Origin: a virus | Virus record (IMG/VR): IMGVR_UViG_3300046010_004062 | Coordinates: 1 to 26,114 of that record | Length of the DNA: 26,114 bases | Reading direction: 5' to 3' (one strand) | In this document: positions 6,774 through 15,324 of the stretch, piece by piece | How positions within the stretch are numbered: the first letter of the stretch is position 1 | Layout of the letters: each line of letters starts with the position of its first letter | The notes under the pieces: model-generated | The model's database searches: none | Seen by the model: only the letters and a program-made list of their open reading frames with translations | Told to the model about the DNA's origin: nothing | Made by a program: the position numbers and the translations under genes

Positions 6774-7436
6774 ATGGCAAAACTATTAATCAAATTTCCA
6801 ACCCGTAATAGACCTGAAAAATTTAAAAAAGTCTTACAAAGATACATCGATGGGCTTTCCGGCAAACATGATGTAAAATTTGTAATAACAATGGATCATG
6901 ATGATTCAACGATGAATACGCCAGAAATTAAAGACTGGTTGAATTCATTGCCTGTAAAAATTAAATACAACTATGGACATTCTAAATCTAAAATTGAAGC
7001 AGTCAATGCTGATTTAGAAAATGAAGACGCAGATGTGCTGCTACTAGCGTCTGATGACATGGTACCACAGTTAAAAAACTACGATGACATTATTTTTGAT
7101 TGTTTTCGACAAGTCTTTCCAACATTTGATGGTGCAATAAAGTTCCATGATGGGTTGAGAAATGACGATCTGATGACATTGTGTGTGATGGGTTGGCCTC
7201 TATACAAGGAATTTGGATACATTTATCATCCAGAATACACCTCTGTATATGCTGACAATGAACAAACAATTGTTTTGAAAAAAATGAATAAGTTTGCGAC
7301 ATCTGATACTTGTATTATCAAACATGATTGGTCTCCAGAACCATGGGATGACCTTCATGCAAGAAATGAAAATTCTGAAATGTATCAAAAAGACAAATTG
7401 ATTTTTGATAAACATATGAAAGAATTGTTTGCATGA
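6774..7436 (+). CDS. Glycosyltransferase-like protein, GT-A fold (first cassette gene)
   Basis: 220 residues. The N-terminus (LLIKFPTRNRPEKFKKVL) resembles the first strand of GT2-type sugar transferases. Acidic motifs DHDD at 41-44 and SDDM at 93-96 sit where GT-A enzymes bind the metal and nucleotide sugar. Later VYADNEQT fits the acceptor-side acidic motif. Substrate unknown. It is the first gene after the divergent promoter and overlaps the next gene by ATGA at 7433-7436. GC content is lower than in the replication genes, though less extreme than in the later cassette. Assignment to a numbered family is uncertain. Confidence 0.7.
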   Translation: MAKLLIKFPTRNRPEKFKKVLQRYIDGLSGKHDVKFVITMDHDDSTMNTPEIKDWLNSLPVKIKYNYGHSKSKIEAVNADLENEDADVLLLASDDMVPQLKNYDDIIFDCFRQVFPTFDGAIKFHDGLRNDDLMTLCVMGWPLYKEFGYIYHPEYTSVYADNEQTIVLKKMNKFATSDTCIIKHDWSPEPWDDLHARNENSEMYQKDKLIFDKHMKELFA

Positions 7437-8113
7437 TAAAGTATTTGACATACTTGAATAGTGGATGTAAAGACATATGTGACAACATGTTGTTGTCTGC
7501 ATCTAATGTAGGTATATTAAAAGATCAATTTAAAATTATTGCGTTTGACAAGCCAATTTATGATTATTATTCCAATAAAGGAATTGACATTGATCTATAT
7601 GTAGATTCACCTGAAGAAAAATATCATGAATGGAGTTGGGATATTGATTCTAAATTTAGACATTTAGTAAAAAATAAGTGGTCTATTATAAAAAATCAAT
7701 ATACAAAGTATAAAAACTTGGTTTGGTTAGATACTGATGTTGTATTTTTTAAAAACCCTCTAGAACAATTAAAGAATTGTTTGGTACCAACCTTTCAAGT
7801 TGATTATCCAGTTGCATGTGCATGTACTGGATTTATGTATTTTCCAAACAATAATTTGAGTGAAAAAATTGTAAACGACCTAGGATCGCAAAATACAGAA
7901 GACGATCAATTGATTTGCAATAGTTATTTGAGATCAAATGCTATACAAAATCAAATCAAGTTTTTTGATTTAAATTTGTTTCCAAATGGAAGTTATTTTT
8001 ACGACCACAAAGGAACTGATAAAAATACGGCCCTTATTTTGCATTGTAATTATATCTTGGGTTTAGAAAACAAGATAAATAGATTGAAAGACATCGGAGC
8101 TTGGTATTTGTGA
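7433..8113 (+). CDS. Nucleotide-diphospho-sugar transferase-like protein (Nucleotid_trans/GT77-like)
   Basis: 226 residues. The core motif NLVWLDTDVVFFKNPL at about 95-110 contains the DxD metal-binding triplet (DTD at 100-102) followed by the aromatic/Lys-Asn-Pro pattern typical of Nucleotid_trans-type transferases. Downstream EDDQLICNSYL matches the family's 'DQ...N' motif, and LILHCN near the end may supply the last metal ligand. Soluble, with no membrane segment. It starts inside the ATGA overlap with the previous gene, and its stop overlaps the next start (GTGA), so translation is coupled. Sugar and acceptor cannot be read from sequence. Confidence 0.7.
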   Translation: MIKYLTYLNSGCKDICDNMLLSASNVGILKDQFKIIAFDKPIYDYYSNKGIDIDLYVDSPEEKYHEWSWDIDSKFRHLVKNKWSIIKNQYTKYKNLVWLDTDVVFFKNPLEQLKNCLVPTFQVDYPVACACTGFMYFPNNNLSEKIVNDLGSQNTEDDQLICNSYLRSNAIQNQIKFFDLNLFPNGSYFYDHKGTDKNTALILHCNYILGLENKINRLKDIGAWYL

Positions 8114-8949
8114 TTTATTCTAGAGAAGATTTAAGACCAACACCACGATATCCAACTTATCCTCCGTACCATGTTGGGGATTATTTGGAAGATTATTTTT
8201 ACAATAAATTTGTTGAAAAAAAATTAACGTTAACTAGAGACTACATTGGTATCAGTTGGACAACTTTATACTGTCAAAACCAAGATCAACAAATCCAATC
8301 ATTTTTAAATAGTTTGGATTCAAGTAAAAAGTATTTTACTGTCTGTCAGCATGATGATGCTCCACGACACATTCTTCCACCTGACACAATTTGTTTCTCT
8401 GCGGGTGGAAATGTAAACGGACCAAATATAAAACCAATTCCGCTTATTTGCTCTTCTATACCAATAAAACCCATTGAAACCAAAAAACAATACTTAGCCT
8501 CTTTTGTTGGTTCAATGACTCACCCAATAAGAGCAAGAATGGCTCAAAAATTACAATATTTGTCAGATTACAAAATATTGATAAAAATGTGGAACCCCAC
8601 GGTTGAAAAATCAGAAATGGATGTTTTTTTTAATTTAGCAAGTCAAAGCAAATATTTACTATGCCCAAGAGGATATGGTCTAAATTCATTTAGATTGTAC
8701 GAAGCATTTCAATTAGGGTGTGTTCCCGTAATTATAACAGATAAATTCTTCTTACCTTGGACTGATGAATTAAATTGGAATGATTTTTCTGTATTGATTG
8801 ATGAATCAAAAATCGATCACATTGATGATATATTAAGAAATATAGATGATGATCAATACAATAAAATGATCACAATTGGAAAAAATTTGTATCCAAAGTA
8901 CTTTACTTTAGATGCTTTAGTTGAAAATATTACAAAAAGATTATCATGA
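8110..8949 (+). CDS. Exostosin-like (GT47) glycosyltransferase
   Basis: About 280 residues. The C-terminal half carries the exostosin signature: YLASFVGSMTHPIRARM at about 128-144 and YLLCPRGYGLNSFRLYEAFQ at about 182-201, followed by LGCVPVIITD. In animals and plants such enzymes extend heparan or cell-wall glycans; bacterial and viral homologues add sugars to surface polysaccharides. I place the start at GTG 8110, because it forms a GTGA overlap with the previous stop, matching the ATGA couplings around it; a TTG at 8101 is also in frame. It overlaps the next ATG at 8946-8949. GT-B fold is expected, so no DxD motif is needed. Confidence 0.82.
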   Translation: MIYSREDLRPTPRYPTYPPYHVGDYLEDYFYNKFVEKKLTLTRDYIGISWTTLYCQNQDQQIQSFLNSLDSSKKYFTVCQHDDAPRHILPPDTICFSAGGNVNGPNIKPIPLICSSIPIKPIETKKQYLASFVGSMTHPIRARMAQKLQYLSDYKILIKMWNPTVEKSEMDVFFNLASQSKYLLCPRGYGLNSFRLYEAFQLGCVPVIITDKFFLPWTDELNWNDFSVLIDESKIDHIDDILRNIDDDQYNKMITIGKNLYPKYFTLDALVENITKRLS

Positions 8950-9671
8950 AAAAAATATTATTTGTCATAGCCAATTATTCAGACTGGAAGCAAAGGTTTT
9001 TTGAAAACAATTTTTCTCCAAGAAATAAAAAATTTGCTGATATGCACGGGTATGAGTATATCGTAAGTTCCGGTGGGCTTTTGTTCCGAAATAATCCAAC
9101 TTGGTGGAAATTTACACTTGTCAAAGAAATGATTGACAATGGTACTCTTCAAGATGGAGATGAGTTACTGCATTTAGATGCGGATATGAGAATAGACAAG
9201 TTTGATAAAGACTATCCATGCAATAAATCATTTACGGTATGCATAGACAACGGAAATACATTTTGTATGGGTTCATATAAATTAAAAATCAATGATTGGT
9301 CTAAACAATTAATCTATAATATTCTTGATGAAAAATTATGGTTAAAGAAACAACACGATCCTCATTGGATGTCGTTTCGTGAGCAAGCTGCTTTTTACAC
9401 TTTGTGTGGTGTGGTCCCCCATAGTTGGGTTTCATTTCTAGAATTGCCAAATTACGGCTGGCACCAAAATAAAACTGAGGATACTGTGTATTCTCTAGAA
9501 GAATTGCACAAAAATGTTGAAGTTTTGGGACCAGAGTGGAATACTACGTTATTGTCCGAAGAAGAAAATGAAATTGGTCCAGCTCTAATGAAATACAATA
9601 TTACAAAATCTAAAAAGGAAGACACAATTATTAGACACTTTGCTGGAGGACAAGTGTGGAAAATAATATAA
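8946..9671 (+). CDS. GT34-like (galactosyl/mannosyltransferase-type) glycosyltransferase
   Basis: 241 residues with a GT-A layout: N-terminal strand KKILFVIANYSDW, a YEYIV segment, then WWKFTLVKEM, the metal-binding LLHLDADMR (DAD at 78-80), REQAAFYTLCG (position of the 'DQ.A..Y' motif) and near the end IIRHFAGGQ, which fits the conserved His-Phe-x-Gly ligand of GT34-type enzymes. The donor sugar is probably a UDP- or GDP-hexose but cannot be chosen. Coupled on both sides: ATGA with the previous gene and TAATG with the mutase gene. Confidence 0.72.
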   Translation: MKKILFVIANYSDWKQRFFENNFSPRNKKFADMHGYEYIVSSGGLLFRNNPTWWKFTLVKEMIDNGTLQDGDELLHLDADMRIDKFDKDYPCNKSFTVCIDNGNTFCMGSYKLKINDWSKQLIYNILDEKLWLKKQHDPHWMSFREQAAFYTLCGVVPHSWVSFLELPNYGWHQNKTEDTVYSLEELHKNVEVLGPEWNTTLLSEEENEIGPALMKYNITKSKKEDTIIRHFAGGQVWKII

Positions 9672-10783
9672 TGTTTTATGATTATTTAATCGTGGGAGCA
9701 GGATTTTTTGGTTCAGTTTTTGCTAGATTAGCAACAGATGATGGAAAAAAATGTTTGGTAATAGATAAAAGAAACCATATTGCTGGGAATTGTTACACCG
9801 AATCTATTGAAAATATAAATGTTCATGTTTATGGACCTCATATTTTTCATACAAATGACAAAAATATTTGGAATTTTGTAAATCGTTTTGCAGAATTTAA
9901 TAATTTTATTCTTTCCCCAAAATCTAAAAGTAAAGATAAATTGTATTCACTACCATTTAATATGAATACTTTTTATGAAATATGGAATACAAAAACTCCA
10001 GAAGAAGCTAAACAAAAAATAGAAGAACAAAAATTTAAAGGAATTCCTTCGAATTTAGAAGAACAAGCATTGTCTTTAGTAGGCAAAGATGTATATGAAA
10101 TTTTAATTAAAGACTATACTACCAAGCAATGGGGAAAATTACCAAAAGAATTACCACCTTTTATAATTAAAAGATTACCAGTACGATTTACTTACGACAA
10201 TAATTATTTTAATGATCGTTATCAAGGCATTCCGGTAGGAGGATATACAAAATTATTTGAAAATATATTAAAGGATATTGAAGTAGTTTTAAATGTTGAC
10301 TATTTAAAAAATAAAAACTATTACAATAATATTGCCAAATACGTAGTATATACTGGCTGCATCGATGAATTTTTTAATTATGAATTTGGGAAGTTAGATT
10401 ATCGTTCTTTAGAATTTAAAACAGAAATACTTGAAACAAAAAATTATCAGGGATGTGCAATTATGAATTATAATGATGTCAACATTCCTTGGACACGTAT
10501 TGTAGAACATAAACATTTTGAAAAATGTGATTCAGAAAAAACAGTAATCACAAAAGAATATCCAAAAAAATATGAAATAGGGTCTACTCCTTATTATCCA
10601 ATCAATGATGAAAAAAATAATAGTATTTACAAAAAATATAAAGAAAAAACAAAAACATATTCAAATATTATATTTGGTGGTAGACTAGCCGAGTATAAAT
10701 ATTATGACATGCACATGGTCATTGCTTCAGCAATGACAAAATATAAAAATCATATTAGTGGTAATATAGAGAAAGAATTATGA
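9671..10783 (+). CDS. glf: UDP-galactopyranose mutase
   Basis: FAD enzyme that interconverts UDP-galactopyranose and UDP-galactofuranose, the donor for galactofuranose residues. N-terminal FAD-binding motif DYLIVGAGFFGSVFA (about 4-18), IDKRNHIAGNCY (31-42) and GPHIFHT (55-61). Also TTKQWGKLP (150-158), VRFTYDNNYF (171-180), RYQGIPVGGY (183-192) and the C-terminal GGRLAEYKYYDMH (336-348). Arginines at 172, 276 and 338 fit conserved positions. The full 370-residue family length is present, so it is probably active. The ATG at 9671 overlaps the previous stop (TAATG) and gives the canonical N-terminus; an in-frame GTG at 9656 is less likely. Its substrate UDP-galactose must come from the host. 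Confidence 0.96.
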   Translation: MFYDYLIVGAGFFGSVFARLATDDGKKCLVIDKRNHIAGNCYTESIENINVHVYGPHIFHTNDKNIWNFVNRFAEFNNFILSPKSKSKDKLYSLPFNMNTFYEIWNTKTPEEAKQKIEEQKFKGIPSNLEEQALSLVGKDVYEILIKDYTTKQWGKLPKELPPFIIKRLPVRFTYDNNYFNDRYQGIPVGGYTKLFENILKDIEVVLNVDYLKNKNYYNNIAKYVVYTGCIDEFFNYEFGKLDYRSLEFKTEILETKNYQGCAIMNYNDVNIPWTRIVEHKHFEKCDSEKTVITKEYPKKYEIGSTPYYPINDEKNNSIYKKYKEKTKTYSNIIFGGRLAEYKYYDMHMVIASAMTKYKNHISGNIEKEL

Positions 10784-11715
10784 TAAAAAAACAAACCATA
10801 ACTGTCGATTTTGTAGATTTTTGGCCAAATTTTGTTAAAAATGATAATTATTTTTATCATCTATTGAGTCAAGAATATGATGTAATAATAACCGAAAATA
10901 AACCCGATCTTTTGTTTCATAGTGTAGACTATTTTAGACAACAGGGACATAAAAAATATAATAACAACCACACTAAAAAAATTTACTATACGGCAGAGCC
11001 ACCACATATCCATAGACCAGATTATAACGAAAGTCATTTCTCTTTTACATATGAAGATACTGGGGATAGTAGAAATTATAGATTACCACTGTGGGTATTG
11101 CATTTAAATTGGTTTAATGTACCACATTCAGATGATAGAGATCAGTCTTATCTCCATTCGATTGAAGAGTTTTTAAAACCAAAAGATGCAGAATATTTGT
11201 GGGATACCAAAAAAGAATTTTGCTCTTTTATTAACACTCAACCATTTGGTAGGAGAGTAGAATTTGTTCCCAAGTTAAATCAAACTCAATTTGTTCATTG
11301 TGCTGGGCGTTTATATAATAATGTAAATGGGAATATAATTGGAAGAGGTGATCAAAGGTGGAAAATAGAATATCTAAAACATTTTAAATTTAATGTAAGT
11401 ATGGAAAACTGTGATGATTATGGATATGTAAGTGAAAAAATTATTCATGGAATGTTTGCAAACTGTATTCCAATTTATTGGGGATCGAATGCCGTAATCA
11501 AAGATTTTAATTCAAAATCTTACATTAATTGGCATAATTTTAATAATGATGAAGAAACTATTGAAAAAGTTATGGAACTAAACACAAATAAAGTAAAATA
11601 TTGTGAAATGATGTCTCAACCATGGTTTTATAATAATGAAATACCTATTAATGTTCAACCAAAAACAATTTTAAATTTTATAAATGAAAGAATATTAAAC
11701 AATGCCACTAGATAA
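10780..11715 (+). CDS. GT10-like (alpha-1,3-fucosyltransferase-type) glycosyltransferase
   Basis: 311 residues. It has the GT10 hallmark in the C-terminal half: FKFNVSMEN (202-210), GYVSEKIIHGM (215-225), then NCIPIYWGS (228-236), the donor-binding region of alpha-1,3/4-fucosyltransferases. Before it, FCSFINTQPFGRRVEF (147-162) and HCAGRLYNN (173-181) also fit the family. If donor specificity is conserved it would use GDP-fucose; no GDP-fucose synthesis gene is in the window, so the donor would come from the host or from a gene elsewhere. It starts in an ATGA overlap with glf and overlaps the next gene by 14 bases. Confidence 0.85.
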   Translation: MIKKQTITVDFVDFWPNFVKNDNYFYHLLSQEYDVIITENKPDLLFHSVDYFRQQGHKKYNNNHTKKIYYTAEPPHIHRPDYNESHFSFTYEDTGDSRNYRLPLWVLHLNWFNVPHSDDRDQSYLHSIEEFLKPKDAEYLWDTKKEFCSFINTQPFGRRVEFVPKLNQTQFVHCAGRLYNNVNGNIIGRGDQRWKIEYLKHFKFNVSMENCDDYGYVSEKIIHGMFANCIPIYWGSNAVIKDFNSKSYINWHNFNNDEETIEKVMELNTNKVKYCEMMSQPWFYNNEIPINVQPKTILNFINERILNNATR

Positions 11716-12235
11716 AAATGGAAAAGATTTATTACTTTATAAAAATAATTGTAAAATTTTTATAGAAACCGGATCTGCCGATGGTGGGGGAATAGAATCA
11801 GCACTTAAAGCAGGATTTGAAAAAATTTTTAGTATTGAATTAAATCCCGATTTATATAATAAATGCAAAGAAAAATTTAAAAATCAGAGTAATGTTTATC
11901 TATACTGTGGAAGTTCTGAGATATTCTTAAAACAAATAATAGAAATTGTGGATCAGCCATTTTTATTGTGGTTAGATGCTCATTACTCAGGTGGTCCATA
12001 CATTGGCGATTTGATGCATAATTATTTACCAAAAGAATTAAGTTCTATAACACATCTTGTTCATAAATTTAAAAATTCACCAATATTAATTGATGATATG
12101 AATTTTTATATTAATGATAAAACTTTTTGCAGTAATGTAGAAAATTTGTTAAAACAAATAAAACCTGATGGAAATATCAAATATGAGCAATCTTGTGATC
12201 AAGAAGCCAAAAGTTTGTTTTTAACAGTGTTATAA
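11702..12235 (+). CDS. Methyltransferase-like protein (Rossmann fold)
   Basis: 177 residues. The first strand and turn, IFIETGSADGGGIESALKAG, resemble the SAM-binding motif I of class I methyltransferases (E-x-G-x-x-x-G). FSIELNPDLYNKCKEKF resembles motif II, with an acidic end to strand 2. LLWLDAHYSGGP fits motif IV, and SPILIDDMNFY resembles a later strand with two Asp, as in small sugar or FkbM-related methyltransferases. The target could be a sugar made by the neighbouring transferases. It overlaps the GT10-like gene by 14 bases and is followed 11 bases later by the DUF3431-like gene. No Shine-Dalgarno seen. Function beyond the fold is inference. Confidence 0.6.
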   Translation: MPLDKNGKDLLLYKNNCKIFIETGSADGGGIESALKAGFEKIFSIELNPDLYNKCKEKFKNQSNVYLYCGSSEIFLKQIIEIVDQPFLLWLDAHYSGGPYIGDLMHNYLPKELSSITHLVHKFKNSPILIDDMNFYINDKTFCSNVENLLKQIKPDGNIKYEQSCDQEAKSLFLTVL

Positions 12236-12246
12236 AAATTATATAA

Positions 12247-12882
12247 ATGAACAATCAATTAATTATAGCTCGTTATAATGAAGATTTATTTTGGCTAAAT
12301 GAATGGCAAAGTCAATTTGATATTGTCGTTTATAATAAAGGAAAAGATGATTTAAAACAAGATTATAAAATTATCAATCTTCCTAATATCGGACGAGAAG
12401 CCCACACGTATCTTTATCATATTGTAAATAATTATGATACTTTAGCTGAAAATAATATTTTTTTACAAGGAAACATCAAAGATCTCGGTCCCAATGTTTA
12501 TCAAGATTTAAATTGTTATCTAAATGAAATAAAAGAAAAAGGATATTCTGCCAATGGTGTGTACTATACCTGTGGTAATTATTATAAAAATATAGATTTT
12601 TTAGCAGATCCTTTATACAAGGATCAAGTTTTATCTAAACATTTTAGACTTTCTGATATTACTTTTAAAGATTATATTTTAAAACATTTTAAAGTTCTTC
12701 CAGTGTGTATGATATATTCAATGAAAGGTTGTTTTGGTGTTAGTAAAAAAAATATACAAAGTAGACCAAAAGAATTTTATTTAAATTTGTTAGACTCTAT
12801 ACCGGACTATCATACAGTCGAAGAAGCACATTTTTTAGAAAGACTTTGGGCATTTATATTCACTGAAAAGGTAAATTTATAA
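12247..12882 (+). CDS. DUF3431-like protein, probable glycosyltransferase-related
   Basis: 211 residues. It matches the pattern of the uncharacterised DUF3431 family: LIIARYNEDLFWL at about 5-17, VVYNKGKDD (27-35), LPNIGREAHTYLYHIVNNYD (45-64) and NNIFLQGN (69-76), with a C-terminal ERLWAFIF. The family is common in fungi, algae and large viruses and often sits near sugar transferases; to my knowledge its activity is not established. Here it is embedded between two methyltransferase-like genes of a sugar cassette and coupled to the next by TAATG at 12880-12884, which supports a glycan role. Confidence 0.7.
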   Translation: MNNQLIIARYNEDLFWLNEWQSQFDIVVYNKGKDDLKQDYKIINLPNIGREAHTYLYHIVNNYDTLAENNIFLQGNIKDLGPNVYQDLNCYLNEIKEKGYSANGVYYTCGNYYKNIDFLADPLYKDQVLSKHFRLSDITFKDYILKHFKVLPVCMIYSMKGCFGVSKKNIQSRPKEFYLNLLDSIPDYHTVEEAHFLERLWAFIFTEKVNL

Positions 12883-13529
12883 TGACATATTCTTTACACG
12901 AATTAGATGATAAATTGTTAAAATATTTATTTTATGAAAATGGATTTTTTATTGAAGCTGGTGCAAATGATGGTGTAGCACAATCTAATACCTTATTATT
13001 TGAACAAAAATTAAATTGGAAAGGTATTTTAATAGAACCAAACCCACACAAAGCAAACTTATGTAAAATAAATCGACCAAATTCCATTGTTGAACATTGT
13101 GCTTTGGTTAGCAAAAATTATAATCACCCTTTTATTGAAGGTGATTTTAATCATAATGATTATGCCAATAGTTTAATGAGTATGGTTTTAGACGAGGGTG
13201 ATGAGTGTGATTTAAATTACAAAAATCATAAAAATTATAAAAAAAACCATGAAAATATTATATCAGTACCAGCCAAAACCTTAACATCAATTTTAGAATT
13301 TTATAAAGTAAAAAAAATAGATTTACTTTCTTTAGATGTAGAGGGATATGAAATTTCTGCATTAAATGGATTAAATTTTATTCAATTTTCTCCACTCTAT
13401 TGTTTAATAGAAACAACAACAGATGAAAATAGAATTACCATGATAACCGCATATATGAATGACAATAATTATAATGTGATTGAAAGATTGTCTGGAAATG
13501 ATTTTTTGTTTAAGTTAAAAAATGATTGA
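12882..13529 (+). CDS. FkbM-family methyltransferase
   Basis: 215 residues. It has the FkbM pattern: FFIEAGANDGVAQSNTLLFE at 22-41 (SAM-binding motif I), WKGILIEPNPHKANLC at 46-61 (motif II) and IDLLSLDVEGYEISALNGL in the C-terminal third, a signature of the family. FkbM-type enzymes usually O-methylate sugars or polyketides, and phage and bacterial ones often lie in O-antigen gene sets, so methylation of a sugar made by the cassette is the likely role. Start ATG overlaps the previous stop (TAATG) and the stop overlaps the next gene by 8 bases. Confidence 0.88.
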   Translation: MTYSLHELDDKLLKYLFYENGFFIEAGANDGVAQSNTLLFEQKLNWKGILIEPNPHKANLCKINRPNSIVEHCALVSKNYNHPFIEGDFNHNDYANSLMSMVLDEGDECDLNYKNHKNYKKNHENIISVPAKTLTSILEFYKVKKIDLLSLDVEGYEISALNGLNFIQFSPLYCLIETTTDENRITMITAYMNDNNYNVIERLSGNDFLFKLKND

Positions 13530-14205
13530 CATTAAAACATATATTTTACATTGTAAAAAATTTAAAGAAAGAAAATTATTTATTACAAATCAAATAAATA
13601 ATTTATTTTCTAATTATGAATTTTATGAAAATTATGATGGTGACGAACTTACTACAGAAATTATAAACAAATATTATGATCCATCTCCAGAAAAACAATT
13701 ATTCAAATTTAAATTATGGTTTGAACAAAATAGGGGCCACGCAGTGGCAAGACTTTTAAATACATCAGAAATTTCTTTAACTATAAAACATTATGAAGTT
13801 TTGCAAAAAATTGCATACTCTTCTGATCCATATGCAATTGTTTTGGAAGATGATGTAATATTTGATTCAAATTTTTTACAATTATTTCAAAAATATTTAA
13901 GTGAAACACCAAAAAATTTTGATGTTGTTTTTATGGGTTCTGGTGCAAATTTAAAACCAACAAATATTATACCAGATAAAATCTGGTATTTAAAAACACA
14001 TCCGGCTTCTAAATGTGCAGACTCATATTTAATAACAAAAAAAGCGGCTAATGAAATAGTTCAAACATATACTCCATTTAATATCTGCTCTGATTATGAA
14101 TTAGCATATCAAATGTATCTACACAATCATAAAGTATATTGGTGGGAACCATCTTTAGTAAAACAAGGTTCGGAAATGGGATTATTTAAATCATCTTTAA
14201 GGTAA
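13522..14205 (+). CDS. GT25-family glycosyltransferase (LPS type)
   Basis: 227 residues. GT25 enzymes add galactose or glucose to lipopolysaccharide or to collagen. Visible features: N-terminal IKTYILHCKKFKERKLFI (strand and basic helix typical of the family), YENYDGDEL (36-43), HYEVLQKIAYSSDPYAIVLE with the catalytic EDD at 109-111, FDVVFMGSG, then ASKCADSYLITKKAA and a C-terminal SDYELAYQM. Length is close to bacterial GT25 proteins. Overlaps the previous gene by 8 bases and ends 6 bases before the next ATG, where AAGG may act as a ribosome binding site. Confidence 0.88.
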   Translation: MIDIKTYILHCKKFKERKLFITNQINNLFSNYEFYENYDGDELTTEIINKYYDPSPEKQLFKFKLWFEQNRGHAVARLLNTSEISLTIKHYEVLQKIAYSSDPYAIVLEDDVIFDSNFLQLFQKYLSETPKNFDVVFMGSGANLKPTNIIPDKIWYLKTHPASKCADSYLITKKAANEIVQTYTPFNICSDYELAYQMYLHNHKVYWWEPSLVKQGSEMGLFKSSLR

Positions 14206-14211
14206 ATATAA

Positions 14212-15306
14212 ATGAAAAAAATTGCTTGTATTAAATTTGCAGGATTCGCAACTGGCGGTACAGAAAAAGCTTTGCAAAATATTGCAGTTACTTTAGCAGA
14301 ATCAAAAAAATATCATGTAGATTACTATTACACCAACGCAGCACCATTTTTAAATTGTAATTTTGTGCATCCAGATAATTCTTTAGAACAAAAAAAATGG
14401 GTTGAATCTTATGGTGTTAAATCTATTCCCGTTTTTGTAGAATCAAAAATTGGAAACAAATCACCCTTTGAATGGAATAATACAAATTTTTGGAATTTGT
14501 TTAAAGAATCTGATTATGATGTAATACAAACAGCAAGAGGGGGATACACGGAGTATCCGTTTAATTTAATAAATCATACTCCTATTATTGATGGAATACA
14601 CAGCGATGCTGGTGAGGATAAACCAAACATCAAAAAAGCAATATTGATTTCCAAATGGCAAGCCGACAAATGGGCTTCAAATGGTGGGAATATAAAAAAA
14701 GCTGTTATTATACCAAATTTAGTATTTGTACCAGAAAAAAAACCAAGTACGTTAAGAAACAGATTAAACATACCAGAAGATGCATTTGTTTTTGGTTTTC
14801 ATCAAAGAAATGACCCAGCTCTGTTTTCGCCTGTTGCATTACAGGCATATCAACACATTCAAAAAGAAAATGTTTATTTTGTTTTACTTGGTGGGAGTGA
14901 CAGACATCGCCAGTATGCTAAAGAAAATAATTTAAAAAATGTGTATTTTTTAAATTTTACTTCGGATTTAAATGAAATACATGATTTTTTAGAGGGTATT
15001 GATGTTTATTCACATTCTAGACTTGATGGCGAAGTTTGCTCAGTTGCTATTATAGAAGCCATGTCACATGGTAAACCAATCGTCACTCATCCAGGAACAG
15101 TTTCTATGGGTCATTTAGAACAAATAGAAGGGTGTGGTTATATGGCTTACAACGTTGAAGAATATGCTAACAAACTTAAACTAATTAAAGACAATAAAGA
15201 AATTTATTCTGCAATGAGTGAAAATACATTAAATAAGTATTTTGAAAAATATTCTTACCACAAAGTAAAACAACAAATTATTGATCTTTATTCCGAAGTA
15301 TTATAA
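14212..15306 (+). CDS. GT4-like glycosyltransferase (GT-B fold)
   Basis: 364 residues. The N-terminal Gly-rich loop ATGGTEKALQNIAVTLAE (about 13-30) is the acceptor-side signature of GT4-type enzymes. A linker with KKAILISKWQADKWA follows. The C-terminal donor domain starts near NRLNIPEDAFVFGFHQRNDP and holds the E-x7-E region GEVCSVAIIEAMSHGKPIV, followed by HPGTVSMG. Full length, so probably active on a nucleotide sugar. The gene lies 6 bases after the GT25 gene and 18 bases before the last cassette gene, which has no ribosome binding site of its own. Sugar not predictable. Confidence 0.87.
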   Translation: MKKIACIKFAGFATGGTEKALQNIAVTLAESKKYHVDYYYTNAAPFLNCNFVHPDNSLEQKKWVESYGVKSIPVFVESKIGNKSPFEWNNTNFWNLFKESDYDVIQTARGGYTEYPFNLINHTPIIDGIHSDAGEDKPNIKKAILISKWQADKWASNGGNIKKAVIIPNLVFVPEKKPSTLRNRLNIPEDAFVFGFHQRNDPALFSPVALQAYQHIQKENVYFVLLGGSDRHRQYAKENNLKNVYFLNFTSDLNEIHDFLEGIDVYSHSRLDGEVCSVAIIEAMSHGKPIVTHPGTVSMGHLEQIEGCGYMAYNVEEYANKLKLIKDNKEIYSAMSENTLNKYFEKYSYHKVKQQIIDLYSEVL

Positions 15307-15324
15307 AAAATTATTAAAATAAAA

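Noticed and set aside
8101-8109. TTG start for the GT47-like gene
   Set aside because: GTG at 8110 forms a GTGA overlap with the previous stop, matching the other junctions; TTG is rarer and has no better ribosome binding site.
10694-10701. TATAAATA inside the UDP-galactopyranose mutase gene
   Set aside because: It encodes part of the conserved EYKYYDM region and lies about 80 bases before the next start within an AT-rich coupled operon; probably a coding coincidence.
13200-13260. Run of NYKNHKNYKKNH codons as a possible repeat tract or frameshift site
   Set aside because: The frame stays open and the FkbM motifs lie on both sides; it is simply a Lys/Asn-rich loop in AT-rich DNA.
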